Shown here: in pieces, positions 45,061-56,072 of the stretch
Layout of the letters: each line of letters opens with the position of its first letter
Numbering within the stretch: position 1 is the first letter of the stretch
NCBI GenBank assembly: GCA_035610835.1
Contig: CM069458.1
Span: 33,691,449-33,755,448, forward strand
DNA: 64,000 bases
Source of the DNA: Ophiura sarsii
Taxonomy: Eukaryota; Echinodermata; Ophiuroidea; Amphilepidida; Ophiuridae
Direction: 5' to 3'
The notes under the pieces: generated by a model
What the model was told of the DNA's origin: nothing
What the model saw: only the letters and a program-made list of their open reading frames with translations
Databases searched by the model: none
Position numbers and translations under genes: made by a program

Positions 45061-45588
45061 ATGTCTTGCTACACGTCCCGTAACTCAAGTGCGCATGCTC
45101 AAACCAATTAAAATATGTTGTAGCTATACACGATTTATTCTTTATCGTTTAGTAAGTGTACATACTTCAATCTCGTTGGTTAACACGTATGAAATCTGAT
45201 CCATATCGTGTAAACAACAAGTCAAACCACACGATATATTCCCATATCGTCGATTAACTGCGTTACCAGATGGTGCGAAATGATATTACGTGTAAAGCGA
45301 TTGCTTTGCGTCTGTGGAAGAGTTGCTTAAAATACGAATAAAATGGCGGATGATTTAAATGCAACCGAGTCGATTTCTGTTACATTCTGAGGCCGAAATA
45401 TACCGCAAAAAGGTCTAACCCACGCCATAAAATAAATGATCTGCATATAACCTAACCAGACATGTTTTGGGCCATATCACATTCGGCATGCGGCCTCATG
45501 TGATATGACATGCCAAACCATAGGTATTTTTCCGTATTGTGTGAACATGCAGGGGATAACTAATAGTACGGGACGTGAGGCAAGATAT
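45061..45588. mobile_element. Element family F, copy 1
   Basis: ATGTCTTGCTACACGTCCCG and (reverse complement) GGGACGTGAGGCAAGATAT form imperfect TIRs around ~528 bp. A second, inverted copy is at 60559-61079. Shared interior near one end: GAGTTACGGG and GCATGCTCAAACCAATTAAA. Confidence 0.65.
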
Positions 45589-45839
45589 AGCCGTTTAGGG
45601 AGTGTTCAGAAATACTTGGGGCCTGGGGGTGGCCAACTTGCAGTTTTGGGTTTCTGAACTTTTTTGACGTAGCTAGGTTATTCATATTGGGGGCGAGAAA
45701 TGAGAAAGAACCAACAAGACTTTTGTGAGTCAAGAACTGTGCAATTTTTTTTGACTTTACACCTACTTTTCGAACGATTGAGGTACATTTTTGCCCCGGT
45801 GGTTTCAGTCAACATTGACTTTGGGTACGCATGATCGTT

Positions 45840-46930
45840 CCAAAACTCGCGGAAAAGGGCGGTTTTCTGTATCATGTCCGCGGACATTCCGCGAACATAC
45901 CATGTCCGCGGACATTCCGCGAACATTTTATGTCCACGATTTTCCTAAATTAGGGGTGCTTTTTGAAGCTATGTCCGCGACAGGGCTGGAAAAGATGCAA
46001 GGTTTCCCTGCAAGAGAAATTTGACAAAGTTGGATTTACCGCTGGTTTAGCGGCGGAGGGGGCGGCCCCCCATAGAACCATAAAGGGCACATGCAATGCA
46101 AATACAAGTGGTGTGATTTGAGTCAAGTCTACGAGGAGGGACCAGAAAGCATTCAATATATGTGCTAGTTGATTATGACATCAATTGTGGAACTATTGAT
46201 AGCTTTGTGAGTACTATGAAAAGAAAAATTCCAGGTGACTGGTTCGAATCTATTCATGATACTCACTGATAATCAATATACCACAAATGATGTCATTTGT
46301 GGCGTGTTCATTTTTCTGGCCCTGTTTATTGTAATGGAATGTCCCACAAAGACTTGTAGCAGGATTATCATCCCTTTTCCTGTGCCCTTTAAGCTTTTTG
46401 GAAAATTAAGGTCCAATTGATGCCATGGTGCATCATATTATGGAATATCGGCTGTATAATGCCTAATACTCTAAAAAAAAAACTCTTAAAAAAAAAAAAA
46501 AAAAAAAAAAAAACATTTTTAGGGGGGGGGTGGGGTGGGGTAGGGATTTCCTGCGATATGGCAACATTTCCCGGCACAAGGAGCTTGCCGATTTGCCCTC
46601 TTTTTCCTGCCCTGGTCTGCGATTTCCCTAAATTAGGAGTGTTTTTTGAAGCTTTGTCCATGTTTTCCAAAAATAAGGGGTCATTTTGAAACCTATGTCC
46701 GCGATTTAACAAAATTAGGGGTGTTTTTTGTAGAGGTTTATGTACGCGAAGAAGAAAATAAAATAGAATGTCCTCGTTTTTCCCGCAAATAGAGGGACTA
46801 TATATAAAGTGTCCTTGGAATGGTGAAAAAGGGGGGTCATTTTCAGGCAAAATGTCCGCCTTTTAGTACGAAAAAGGGGGTCAAATTGGCAAAATTGTCC
46901 GCGAAACACCTTCAAATAGGGGGTATTTCA
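45840..46930. repeat. Degenerate repeats with ATGTCCGCG motif
   Basis: A 26-bp unit (ATGTCCGCGGACATTCCGCG...) occurs twice at 45870-45925. Around it and at 46600-46930, diverged ~50-60-bp units of type AAATTAGGGGTGNTTTTTGAAG followed by ATGTCCGCG recur. Long minus frames here are by-products of the repeat. An A run at 46483-46513 is followed by poly-G. Confidence 0.6.
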
Positions 46931-47125
46931 AGATCCTGGAACAATCATGTGTTACCCCTCTGAATACGAAGAGAGAACACCAGGATTTTTTCATCTGTGT
47001 ACTTTTGACCCTCATAATTCCATGATTCCATTCAATATTATTTAATTATTATATTAAACAGTTGTAATTTTATCTATTCCAACACTTCATGGCCAAAATT
47101 TTATAATACAGTGTAGCTATTGATA

Positions 47126-47311
47126 TACTGTAAAAGCTGAAATTTTGGCGGCGGTTTTATTTTGGCGAAAATTATGACACGCCAAAATAATATTTTCAAC
47201 ATTCATGCAGTGCATCCAGAAGGTCACCCACGAAAAAACCAATTCGCGAAATGTCTATGATATCAAAATGTGCGAAAATATCTGTACACGAAAATATTGG
47301 CTTTTACAGTA
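47126..47311. mobile_element. MITE family D, copy 2
   Basis: Same ends (TACTGTAAAAGC/GCTTTTACAGTA) and interior as 28140-28348, 186 bp. Confidence 0.75.
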
Positions 47312-47919
47312 GCACACATTGTCTGCTGGTGATAAACAGTCATTATATTGTCCATTGATATGTTGATTTAGGAGTGTGACAGTAACAATAATTGTTTGTT
47401 TGGGCAAGCTTTTGAAGACAGGCAGTGGTATAAGGCAACAAAGAATAAATGTTTGTTTGTCCATAGAGGTCCAAAAAAGGTAGGGTCTGTAGGTTGGATA
47501 ATTTTTTATTTTTTTATTTTTTAAATACGGATATTGTATTTGGGAATATAAATTTGGCATGAATACTGTGAATGATAGTCATCCAAACACAAAACACATC
47601 ACTTTGATAGTATTGAACTTTTTTTCATGAGTTTGTTAGAATTGAAATCCTGCTCGGACAGATTGTCTGTATAAAGTTGCAATATTGTAGTACTGGTTGC
47701 AACACTCGGTCAAAGGGTATTTTTTGTAACAAATTTGCAATGCGCAGATACCGTGAACATGTTGTCGGTCGCCGCCATTTATTATGATAGAAAATTTGCA
47801 AAAAGTGAAATAACATAGTGGTGATGTTCTGTTAGATATATATACGTGAAAGTATTACTAAACCTTTTTTTTCCCGAACTAACAAAAGAAATGTTTTATA
47901 TTATGTTGAAATCAGCTTA

Positions 47920-48244
47920 GGGGGCTGGCATTTTCTTCGGAAGGGGGGGGGGGGGGGGTCCCAAAAATGTGGATAGACCCAGACAATTTTTTCATGACCC
48001 CCCCCTATCCAAGAGCTGCATATTTTTATGACCCCCCTACCAATACAGTCCATTATTTTGTGACCCCCCCCCCCCAACACACATTTCAGAAAGCATGCTT
48101 TGATAAATTTGTGACCCCCCCCCATTTTCAATGAAATAATTTTATGACCCCCCCTGTTTTCATGTCAAAAAAACTATGACCCCCCCAGTATATTTGGGAC
48201 CCCCCCCCCCCCCCCCCCCCCTTCCGAAGAAAATGCCAGCCCCC
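47920..48244. mobile_element. MITE with ~28-bp perfect TIRs, TTA-flanked
   Basis: GGGGGCTGGCATTTTCTTCG... and its exact reverse complement bound 325 bp. TTA lies outside both ends (47917-47919 and 48245-48247). The interior is five or more TTTATGACCCCCC/TTTGTGACCCCCC units with poly-C tracts. Confidence 0.8.
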
Positions 48245-48558
48245 TTACAGCGTACGAAATTAGGAATAAGACGGTCCTTTTGGCCATTTAAATTGCTAAA
48301 AAAAAAGTTATTTTAAAAAAATAATAGAAAATAAAAAATAATATGGTCGGCACCAAGGTACACGGTCGGTCGGATGTGGACAAACAAACAAAAAAGTATT
48401 CTTGGCCTAAAGGAACTCCTGTTTGTTTTGAATTTGACACAAGCTCAAATAATGATCAACAATTTCTTGATGCACCCCAGGATGCTTCACTTTCATCACA
48501 TGACCAGATTACCTTCAGTTGTTAATTACTTTAACACATGTGTGACACTGTTTGTTCT

Positions 48559-48959
48559 GGTGATATTAAGCCCTGCTAATACTGTAGGGGCGCTAAGCAT
48601 TATGGGGTACATCAAGAAATCTTCTTTGAATAATGATAGTGATAAATGACTTGCCTTGCATGTGCTTGCTTGACCTGGACGAGTTTCAAGACACCCTATT
48701 TTTTGGGTTAAACCTTTAATAACATTTTAACGCAAGTGAAAAACGTCAGGAAATGCATCTCATATGTTGTATCGTAACATATCTAGAAGATATGCCGAGT
48801 CACTTTTTTAAATATTTTATCTGTTTTGTCTTAATTGCCATTTTCTGGGCCATTTTTACTTCCTAGCGTTTAGAAACTATTGCCATTTACCATGCTATCA
48901 CTGACCTTTCGAACGTGATAATAAGAGCCTCATCCTACTGTAGTAGGCTGAGCTAAAAA
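48559..48959 (+). repeat. 401-bp repeat E, copy 2
   Basis: 98% identical to 32959-33359, same orientation, no indels. Flanks differ at both ends, so the 401 bp is the whole duplicated unit. Confidence 0.85.
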
Positions 48960-49964
48960 GAAGGGTTTCAATAATTACTTCCACTATGTATATGAAGTGA
49001 TGAGAGAAAAGTTCAGTACAGATTTAAAGTAGTTTAATAAAATACCCATCCAGACATATGCAAATTAAATTTCATTATGGATCTGAAATTCTACATACAG
49101 GGTGTCTAAAGATTTGATTATTCAGTTCCGGAAAAATGCTTCTATTACTACAAAGACTAGTATTTTAACAAAATTCAAGTAGATTTCAAATAAAAATGCA
49201 TCAATTACATGTACATGAACATTGATTGATTTTAAAAGTCACCCTTTTCTTATGTAAAGGTGTTAATTTTAAACATATAGGGTGTTTAAAACATTAATTT
49301 AGGTATACGTGATTATCCACAAATCATTAAATTGAATGAATTTAAATTTGCATCTGAAACATGATTTTACATTCCAATTTGAAGTGGCAAATGCTTAAAG
49401 TGGTATGAGTTTCAAATAATGTTCAATAAAAAGGGGCCCTTTAACTACAAATTTTCCCAATGGCACATGTTGAGTGGCATACAATTAATTGCGTTCATCC
49501 TTCTTGCACCTTCATGATGTGCAAAGCACATTCAAATGAACAAATCAGGTTAGTTTCCATAATGTTTGAACCCAGTATTCAAATTTCAAGAGTCTGATTT
49601 AAGATTGAATTATAAAATGTTATCGTTTTACGTTGTATTCAATATATAGGGTGATCCAATGTTGATTGGCAAACTAGTAGTCACTAGTATCGTATCAACT
49701 TACTTTTCAGTTGCATTCCTAAGAATTAAATAATTCTCCTGAGTTTACAAGCTTGATGAAAACCAGCAGTTTTTTACTTATTTGGTAACACAGTTAAAAA
49801 CAAGTAATAACACCACACAAACGCATTTAACAAAATGTGCTAATTAACATCCAGACAATACAGAATACATGAGGTTAATTACATATCTTCTTTTAATTTT
49901 TAAGTAATATATAGACTCAGACAAACTGGCGAGAATTAAATTAACAAAGACCTTAAAAATACAC

Positions 49965-50035
49965 AGCCTCGAACCCGGTCCCTCTCGCTATCGCGGCGAT
50001 TGGTAACTCCACTAGGCTACAGGGACTGTGCTTAC
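49965..50035 (-). pseudogene. tRNA-like sequence
   Basis: Minus strand: TAGCCTAGTGGAGTTACC resembles an A box. TCGC-CGCGATA-GCGA forms an anticodon-like arm (loop lacking U33), and GGGTTCGAGGC is a degenerate B box. Probably a SINE head or tRNA pseudogene. Confidence 0.4.
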
Positions 50036-50633
50036 ATGGATACCAGACGAACGAGCTATTATGTATAATTAAATAGTTAAATTTATTTATTCAAAAGGGT
50101 ACCTCAACCTTTCTATACTTTTAAAATGGACAGTTTGGTGCAGGCAAATGTTTGCATACATTCGCAAACTGCGACCAACTTACGTTTCTTAACAATTGTT
50201 TGAGCTTCTTAATGCTAATTAATGATTCCTTAATTAACTATTTATATTTTTAATTCAAATATGCTTCAATAATGTTATGTTTTCAATATAGAATTGTACC
50301 AAGAGTGAAACCAGTGCATTTTATGTTTGCCCAATGTATATTGCACCATACTTGTTCAACTATGCACTCCTCCTCCTCCACATACTCCTCCTCCGCATAC
50401 TCTTCCACCCCTGACTAATTAGGTTTAACGAACTATTGTAATTAACAGAACCATGGTAGTTTATATTTATCTTTTTAAAATATAGGCCAAATACTTTCTC
50501 ATCAAAATAAGACCAAATTTGAGTATGTGTGATAAAGAATAGCCAAAATATATGCATGCAAAGTAATAATATGTAGTGCAAATGTAACAGATCCACCTTT
50601 TTTGGGTACCCAGTATAAAAAACATGACCATAT

Positions 50634-50925
50634 GCAGTTTTCGTCGCATCGGTGGGCAAAAAGCCCCTTTCCTTCAAGTGAATGAACATTTGCCAGATAT
50701 GCAGTTTTCGTCGCATCGGAGGGCAAATAAAAGCCTTTTCCTTCAAGTGAATGAACATTTGCCAGATATGCAGTTTTCGTCGCATCGGAGGGCAAATAAA
50801 AGCCTTTTTCCTTCAAGTGAATGAACATTTGCCAGATATGCAGTTTTCGTCGCATCGGAGGGCAAATAAAAGCCCTTTTCCTTCAAGTGAATGAACATTT
50901 GCCAGATACGCAGGTTTTAGTCGCA
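50634..50925 (-). repeat. 69-bp minisatellite, ~4.3 copies
   Basis: GCAGTTTTCGTCGCATCGG begins units at 50634, 50701, 50770, 50840 and (partial) 50910, spaced 67, 69, 70 and 70 bp. All minus frames stay partly open because the unit lacks stops, giving repeat peptides such as DATKTAYLANVHSLEGKG. Indels of 1-2 nt change the frame, so coding is unlikely. Confidence 0.8.
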
Positions 50926-51572
50926 TAGCCTGAATTTCTTCAAGTAATAAACATTCCTTAATTGTGCAGTTGGTCATCGGTGTGCAGAAAGCCCGACTTC
51001 GAATATACACTCTGCTGAAGTGGGCTATGTTGTCCACCCGTCCATAAAGACACTTATTTTGTGCCTGATTCTGTGGTTCTTCATCCACTAATAACTTTTT
51101 TCCTGTTATCCTCCTTCTGTTCCAGAAATGTCCCCTATAGTTTCCAGTTTAAAACATTATCGCTGCAACATTATAAACTGTACCTGTTCATGGATGGCGC
51201 CATTGACCAGTTCGTAATTATTTGTGCGGCAGCTTTTCACAACTGTATTTCATCATTATTATTGGTTCCTGATTTCTTCATCTCCACGTCACCCTAGTAA
51301 ATGTCGTCGTCGTCGGTGGTTAAAGAACAGTAATTTATCAATTCATCGAATTTGTCACCTTATGGCCTGCGCAACCTGCTGAAGTCAATTTTGCTGAATC
51401 TCTTTGCCTCTCTGTGTTCCATTTCCTCTTAAAACATTTCTCTACTCTTCATACTGGAGAACACTATGGTTCGTCATGGTTCGTCGCACTAGATTTCAAT
51501 GCATTGACATTTTGTATCATTTTTGACAATTGGTCGCAGTCGTGGGGACACGACTTTTATGAAGTAGGGGGT

Positions 51573-51888
51573 ATTGTAACAAATTGAGTGTTGACTATTT
51601 TTAATAAGTCCAGATACCCTCTGGCTAGCCTAGTATACCTGAGATACTGCCCTCGCTTGATAAACTGACATTCATTTTTAGGCCATTGTTATTCAAATGT
51701 TTAATCTGAGGCATGCCAGGCCTCATGGTTTTTTCACCAGTCTAGAGGCAACCTCCATACAGGAAACACAGCTTGGGTGAGTGTCACATTTTTGACTGCA
51801 CATGTTAGAATGTTCATGATTTCATGCATCAGTACCTTGTTTTACCTCTATTGAGTCAGCTTTTATTTCTAGGAAGTAGTAATGAATT
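51573..51888 (+). repeat. LTR-like sequence X, plus copy
   Basis: Runs from TTGTAACAAATTGAG to CTAGGAAGTAGTAATGAATT, directly followed by a serine-tRNA primer-binding site, so it behaves like a 5' LTR of ~310 bp. Its reverse complement is found in pieces at 59166-59232, 56905-56998, 55826-55978 and 53135-53160. Confidence 0.6.
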
Positions 51889-51906
51889 TGGCGTAGTCGG
51901 CAGGAT
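51889..51906 (+). other. Primer-binding site, tRNA-Ser type
   Basis: TGGCGTAGTCGGCAGGAT is an 18/18 complement of the mature tRNA-Ser 3' end (ATCCTGCCGACTACG plus CCA, recalled). Confidence 0.75.
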
Positions 51907-51958
51907 TTAGGCACCAGTCATTTCGATGGCGTGGGTTCGAATCCCACCGCTGCCACCA
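51903..51958 (+). pseudogene. 3' two-thirds of a tRNA-Leu(TAG) including CCA
   Basis: GGATTTAGGCACCAGTC..., then GGCGTGGGTTCGAATCCCAC and CGCTGCCACCA. It matches recalled tRNA-Leu(UAG) from the anticodon arm to the 3' end in about 51 of 56 positions, including the CCA that nuclear genes do not encode. The 5' part is absent. Read on the minus strand it is an 18-nt tRNA-Leu primer-binding site (TGGTGGCAGCGGTGGGAT, 51958-51941) with extended complementarity, after ...CCGTTACAAAT. Confidence 0.65.
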
Positions 51959-53134
51959 ATTTGTAACGGACCGGGGTATAGAATTTAATCACCGAATCCC
52001 TCTGGCAGCTGCTATTCCCCAGTCGAGGTTCCAAAAGATGGCATGGAACCCTCGACCAAGGACAACAACTACCAGAGGTTGGGGTCGCTGCTCAACCAAA
52101 AGATCTAAAAGAACTTCTATCGTGAAATTTTTTATAACCAATAAATGACAAAGTAAAAGGAAACATGGCAACAAAATTCATATCAAGTCACATTTTAAAC
52201 TTTAATTTGGCCTAAACTTCAAAACTTCTCCTCTCTTTCACAAACGAAATATTTCACATTAAAACTAGAATTATGGCCTAATATTTCAAACATTACGTTT
52301 CTCAAAATATTGCACTCTGAATAAATACCTCAATTAATTTTGAGTTATCACAATCAATTAATTATTTCATCTCATTACTCGGAGAAACATCCAAGTATTC
52401 ATAAATGCCAAACTGTTCTTCTCAAAAACATTTATGGCCTAATATTTCAAACATTATGTTTCTCCAAAATATTGCACTCTGAATAAATCCCTCAATTAAT
52501 TTTGAGTTATCACAATTAATTAATTATTTCATCTCATTACTCAGAGAAACATCCAAATATTTATTAATTCCAATCTCTATTCGGAAACACATTTTATCCA
52601 CAAAATTCAAACCAAAATTTATTGTCTTTCACATGTACACCAAGTTCCCTACATAAAAAGAGGAGCTATAAAACTAACACCACCCTAGCACCAATTTATT
52701 GACAAAGATTTATATCGGTTAAAAACAACCTATCGCTCAGCGCAGATTAATGATTCATTTTCGGCATTTTCTGCACTAACGAATCCCCAGCCGAACACAT
52801 CCCCTGGATGGTCTAACACTTTTCAATGTAAACATTTAAAAAGATAATACCGGGAGACCAAATCTCGCTCAGCGCAGATTAAAATTCGCTTTCGCTTGAG
52901 TTTTAAAAAATCAAGTCTCACGAATCCCGACCAAAAGTCCTCTCCTACATGACTTCCACTTTTCAATTATAAATGCAAAAATGATTAATTTGTAATACCC
53001 GTCCTCTAAAAAGCTAGAACCTACAAGTGTGACATGAACAAGACTAACAAATTTGACAACAACAAAATACCATGTGGTTTCAAAAATTTGGAAAGGAAAC
53101 CCTTATTAATTTAACATTGTACATTTTGTGACCT
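51959..53134 (-). repeat. Possible LTR Y (minus) with internal tandem duplication
   Basis: On the minus strand this 1.2-kb AT-rich segment ends CCGTTACA just before the tRNA-Leu-type primer-binding site and contains AATAAA, so it could be an LTR. A ~160-bp unit is tandemly duplicated (52270-52420 and 52431-52565). CGCTCAGCGCAGATTAA occurs twice (52735 and 52866). Its left boundary and strand status are uncertain. Confidence 0.4.
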
Positions 53135-53479
53135 TCAAATTCATTACTACTTCCTAGAAATACGAGAGCATCAATGATGCAGAAGCTCACTACAAGTTGC
53201 GAATTTGTGAAGATTCTGATTCATAAAACATGTCTATAATATAGAAACCACTATAATCTGTCCAGCATATGACAAATGATGTAAAGCTCAAATCCATATT
53301 ATACCTTACATGAAACAAGAATTAGATATAGACCCTACATGTTCATATATATTATGCATTCACAGTGTAAGCAAATTTGCCCTTCTACATATGCTTCGGT
53401 TGAGATTACATAAAATAAAGGTAATTGTGTCATTTTGGACTGAACATACTATAATAGTGGCATATTTGTTTTATGCTGT

Positions 53480-53527
53480 GCAAAAGGGCCTGTATCCCGA
53501 TTTAATTCTGGATACAGGCCCTTTTGC
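53480..53527. repeat. Perfect 18-bp hairpin
   Basis: GCAAAAGGGCCTGTATCC, a 12-nt loop, then the exact complement. It could be an old MITE core or a structured RNA. Confidence 0.7.
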
Positions 53528-53689
53528 AACAAAACAACAATTTCAATGGCTGTTTACAATGAGATGTAGGTCTTTTTGGAAAAAAATGACTTTGTTTCTT
53601 TGAAACATGATTTTTCCTTATACATTTCTATATCAAACTCATTTTTGTAAAAAATGCACCATAGCCCTTTTGCACAAAGCTCTTCAAAT

Positions 53690-54480
53690 ATAAAAAATTT
53701 AAAATTTAAAAATTTAAAAAAATTTAAAAAAAAATTAAAAGTTAAAAAAAAATATATAAAAAAAATAACATAAATAAAAAATAAAAAAAATAAATAAATA
53801 AATAAATAAAAAAATAAAAATAAAAATAAATAAAAATAATAAAAAAATAAATTAAAAAAAATAAATTAAATTAAAAATAAAAAAAAATAAAAAATAACAT
53901 AAATAAAATTTTAAAAAAGAAAAAAAATGAAAATGAAAATAAAAATAAAAATAATAAAATAAAATAAAATGAAATAAAAATGAAAATGAACATAAAAATG
54001 AAAATGAACATAAAAATTAAAATTAAAATTAAAAATTAAAAATTAAAAATTAAAAATTAAAAATTTAAAATTTAAAATTTAAAATAAAAATTAAAAATTA
54101 AAAATTAAAAATTAAAAATTAAAAATTAAAAATTAAAAATTAAAAATTAAAAATTAAAAATTAAAAATTAAAAATTAAAAATTAAAAATTAAAAATTAAA
54201 AATTAAAAATTAAAAATTAAAAATTAAAAATTAAAAATTAAAAATTAAAAATTAAAAATTAAAAATTAAAAAATTAAAAAATTAAAAATTAAAAATTAAA
54301 AATTAAAAAATAAAAAATAAAAATTAAAAATTAAAATTTAAAAATTAAAAATTAAATTTAAAATTAAAATTAAAAAATATAACAAATAAAATAAATAAAT
54401 AAATTAACATAGTAAATAAAATTGAAAAAAAAGAAATCAAATAAAAAAATAAAAAATATAAATTAAATTATTATTAATAT
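53690..54480. repeat. AT-rich satellite, mainly (AAAAATT)n
   Basis: Variable AAATAAA/AAAAT runs, then ~30 nearly perfect AAAAATT heptamers (about 54030-54300), then irregular A/T sequence. Almost no G or C over ~700 bp. Confidence 0.95.
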
Positions 54481-54599
54481 ATCTAAATAATAATTCGCAG
54501 AGAAAAAAAAAATATTTGTACACTTTTACCGCCATTAATGTTAAACTAAATGAATAATATAATTTATGAAAAATTTTATAGGAAAAAACAAGAAAAGTT

Positions 54600-54690
54600 A
54601 ACGCTCCGGGCTGGGCGCGAACTCCCGCGAACGCTTTCAAAACGATTCCTAGTCGGATGCCCTAACGATTAGGCCATCAATACGGGCTTG
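54600..54690 (-). tRNA. Class-II, serine-like tRNA with anticodon AGG (probable pseudogene)
   Basis: Minus strand: TGGCCTAATCGTTAGGGC (D region), anticodon arm CCGA-CTAGGAA-TCG, a long variable arm (GTTTTGAAAGCGTTCGC) and a T-arm-like GGGAGTTCGCGCCC. TTTT follows a few bases later. Serine-type body, but AGG would read Pro. The acceptor stem is not convincing; may be a SINE head. Confidence 0.35.
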
Positions 54691-56072
54691 AATATTGATG
54701 TGTCAATTTATTAATATACCAAACAGAAGAGCTGTCGCGTGATTGGTCCAATCTTCCGACTCTGCTACTGACGCTAAATACAATTCTAAATACCTGTCCC
54801 GGTAGCTTGGGTCATCGCGGACCAATCGGATTCGTTGAATCAGAAATGATCAATATTCATGACATACGATGCATAGTTAATTAAATGTTACCATATATGG
54901 CAAGGTGACGATACCAAATTTATATAGTAGGTAGGTCAGTGCGTAGTGTCGAAAATCTAATGATGGAAAATACGATGTATTTGGATGATAAACCACCACT
55001 TTAGGACACAGTTTGCCTCAATAAAAGTATGATTTTTGTACTTTCTCATTAATAAAGTTGATTTTGTTTAACCGAGTCCGAGGGTTAAAGTATACATATT
55101 ATTTTTTTACTTTAAAACATAACCTGGCGTTTAATAGTACAATCTAAATCCTTCGTCCACAAGTTTTATGAATGGCCGACGATACCAAACTGGTGGGGGT
55201 AATACAAAATATTACGGCGCGATAAAGCGTGCAAATTCAGCATTTTGGCAAGGCAATAGTCGCAAGTTTTACTCATTTTCGCGAGTTTCTAACAGCACCT
55301 CATGATGAAAAGCCTTTGAAAACATCAATTTCCATTAATTTTGGCCGCTGAAATCGGAGATATAGTTTGAAGAATATATACAGAAGCGATTAACATCAAT
55401 TAACGAAAAACAACCTCCCCATTTTTCACTTTGACGGCTGTATTTTTATTTTACGCTGATTTCGTATCATGAATAATAATGATCTCTAGTAGTTTAACCA
55501 ATCACAATAAGACAATCACGCTTGCACATCATGATACATGCGTGTCATGTGTTAATCAACTTGTCTATTATAGCGTTTTACATGCATTTTCAATACAAAT
55601 TTGACAACAAAGAAAATAACGCAAAATTGCCTGTTTTGTCGAATGGCAATCAAGCCCATTTTATAACACATTTATGCGATCATATTGTTTCACTATCTCA
55701 AGTACATTTCCCGACAAATACCACTTGGGTGACCAAGATAAAACCATATTTCATAGTCGCACTTTCCCCTTGACCTTTACCGTGACCTTTCGCATCGAGT
55801 CGCTTTAGCTTACTTGTAGTAAGCTAAAAAGCTGACTCAATAGAGGTAAAACAAGGTACTGATGCATGAAATCATGAACATTCTAACATGTGCAGTCAAA
55901 AATGTGACACTCACCCAAGCTGTGTTTCCTGTATGGAGGTTGCCTCTAGACTGGTGAAAAAACCATGAGGCTTGGCACAGGCGATTGAATCTCACAATCT
56001 GTGCATTGTTTAGATGTGGCCCATAATATAGCGCACTCTAGACCAGTTGCGACACGCGATTAAGCAATCATA

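Larger units (their letters stand above)
43782..51572. other. Gene-poor, repeat-rich stretch
   Basis: No host exon recognised. Contents: element family F copy 1 (45061-45588), degenerate ATGTCCGCG-containing repeats (45840-46930), MITEs 47126-47311 and 47920-48244, repeat E copy 2 (48559-48959), several CAGGGTG- or TAGGGTG-type ends (44030, 49097, 49277, 49646), a tRNA-like sequence (49965-50035) and a 69-bp minisatellite (50634-50925). Confidence 0.6.

Noticed and set aside
46389..46850. 153-codon minus frame
   Set aside because: Translation of poly-C/poly-T and degenerate ATGTCCGCG repeats.
50360..50855. Overlapping 117- and 141-codon minus frames
   Set aside because: By-product of a stop-poor 69-bp minisatellite with frame-changing unit lengths.
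50634..50925. Possible CRISPR array
   Set aside because: Repeats are contiguous 67-70-bp units without unique spacers, in a eukaryotic genome; it is a minisatellite.
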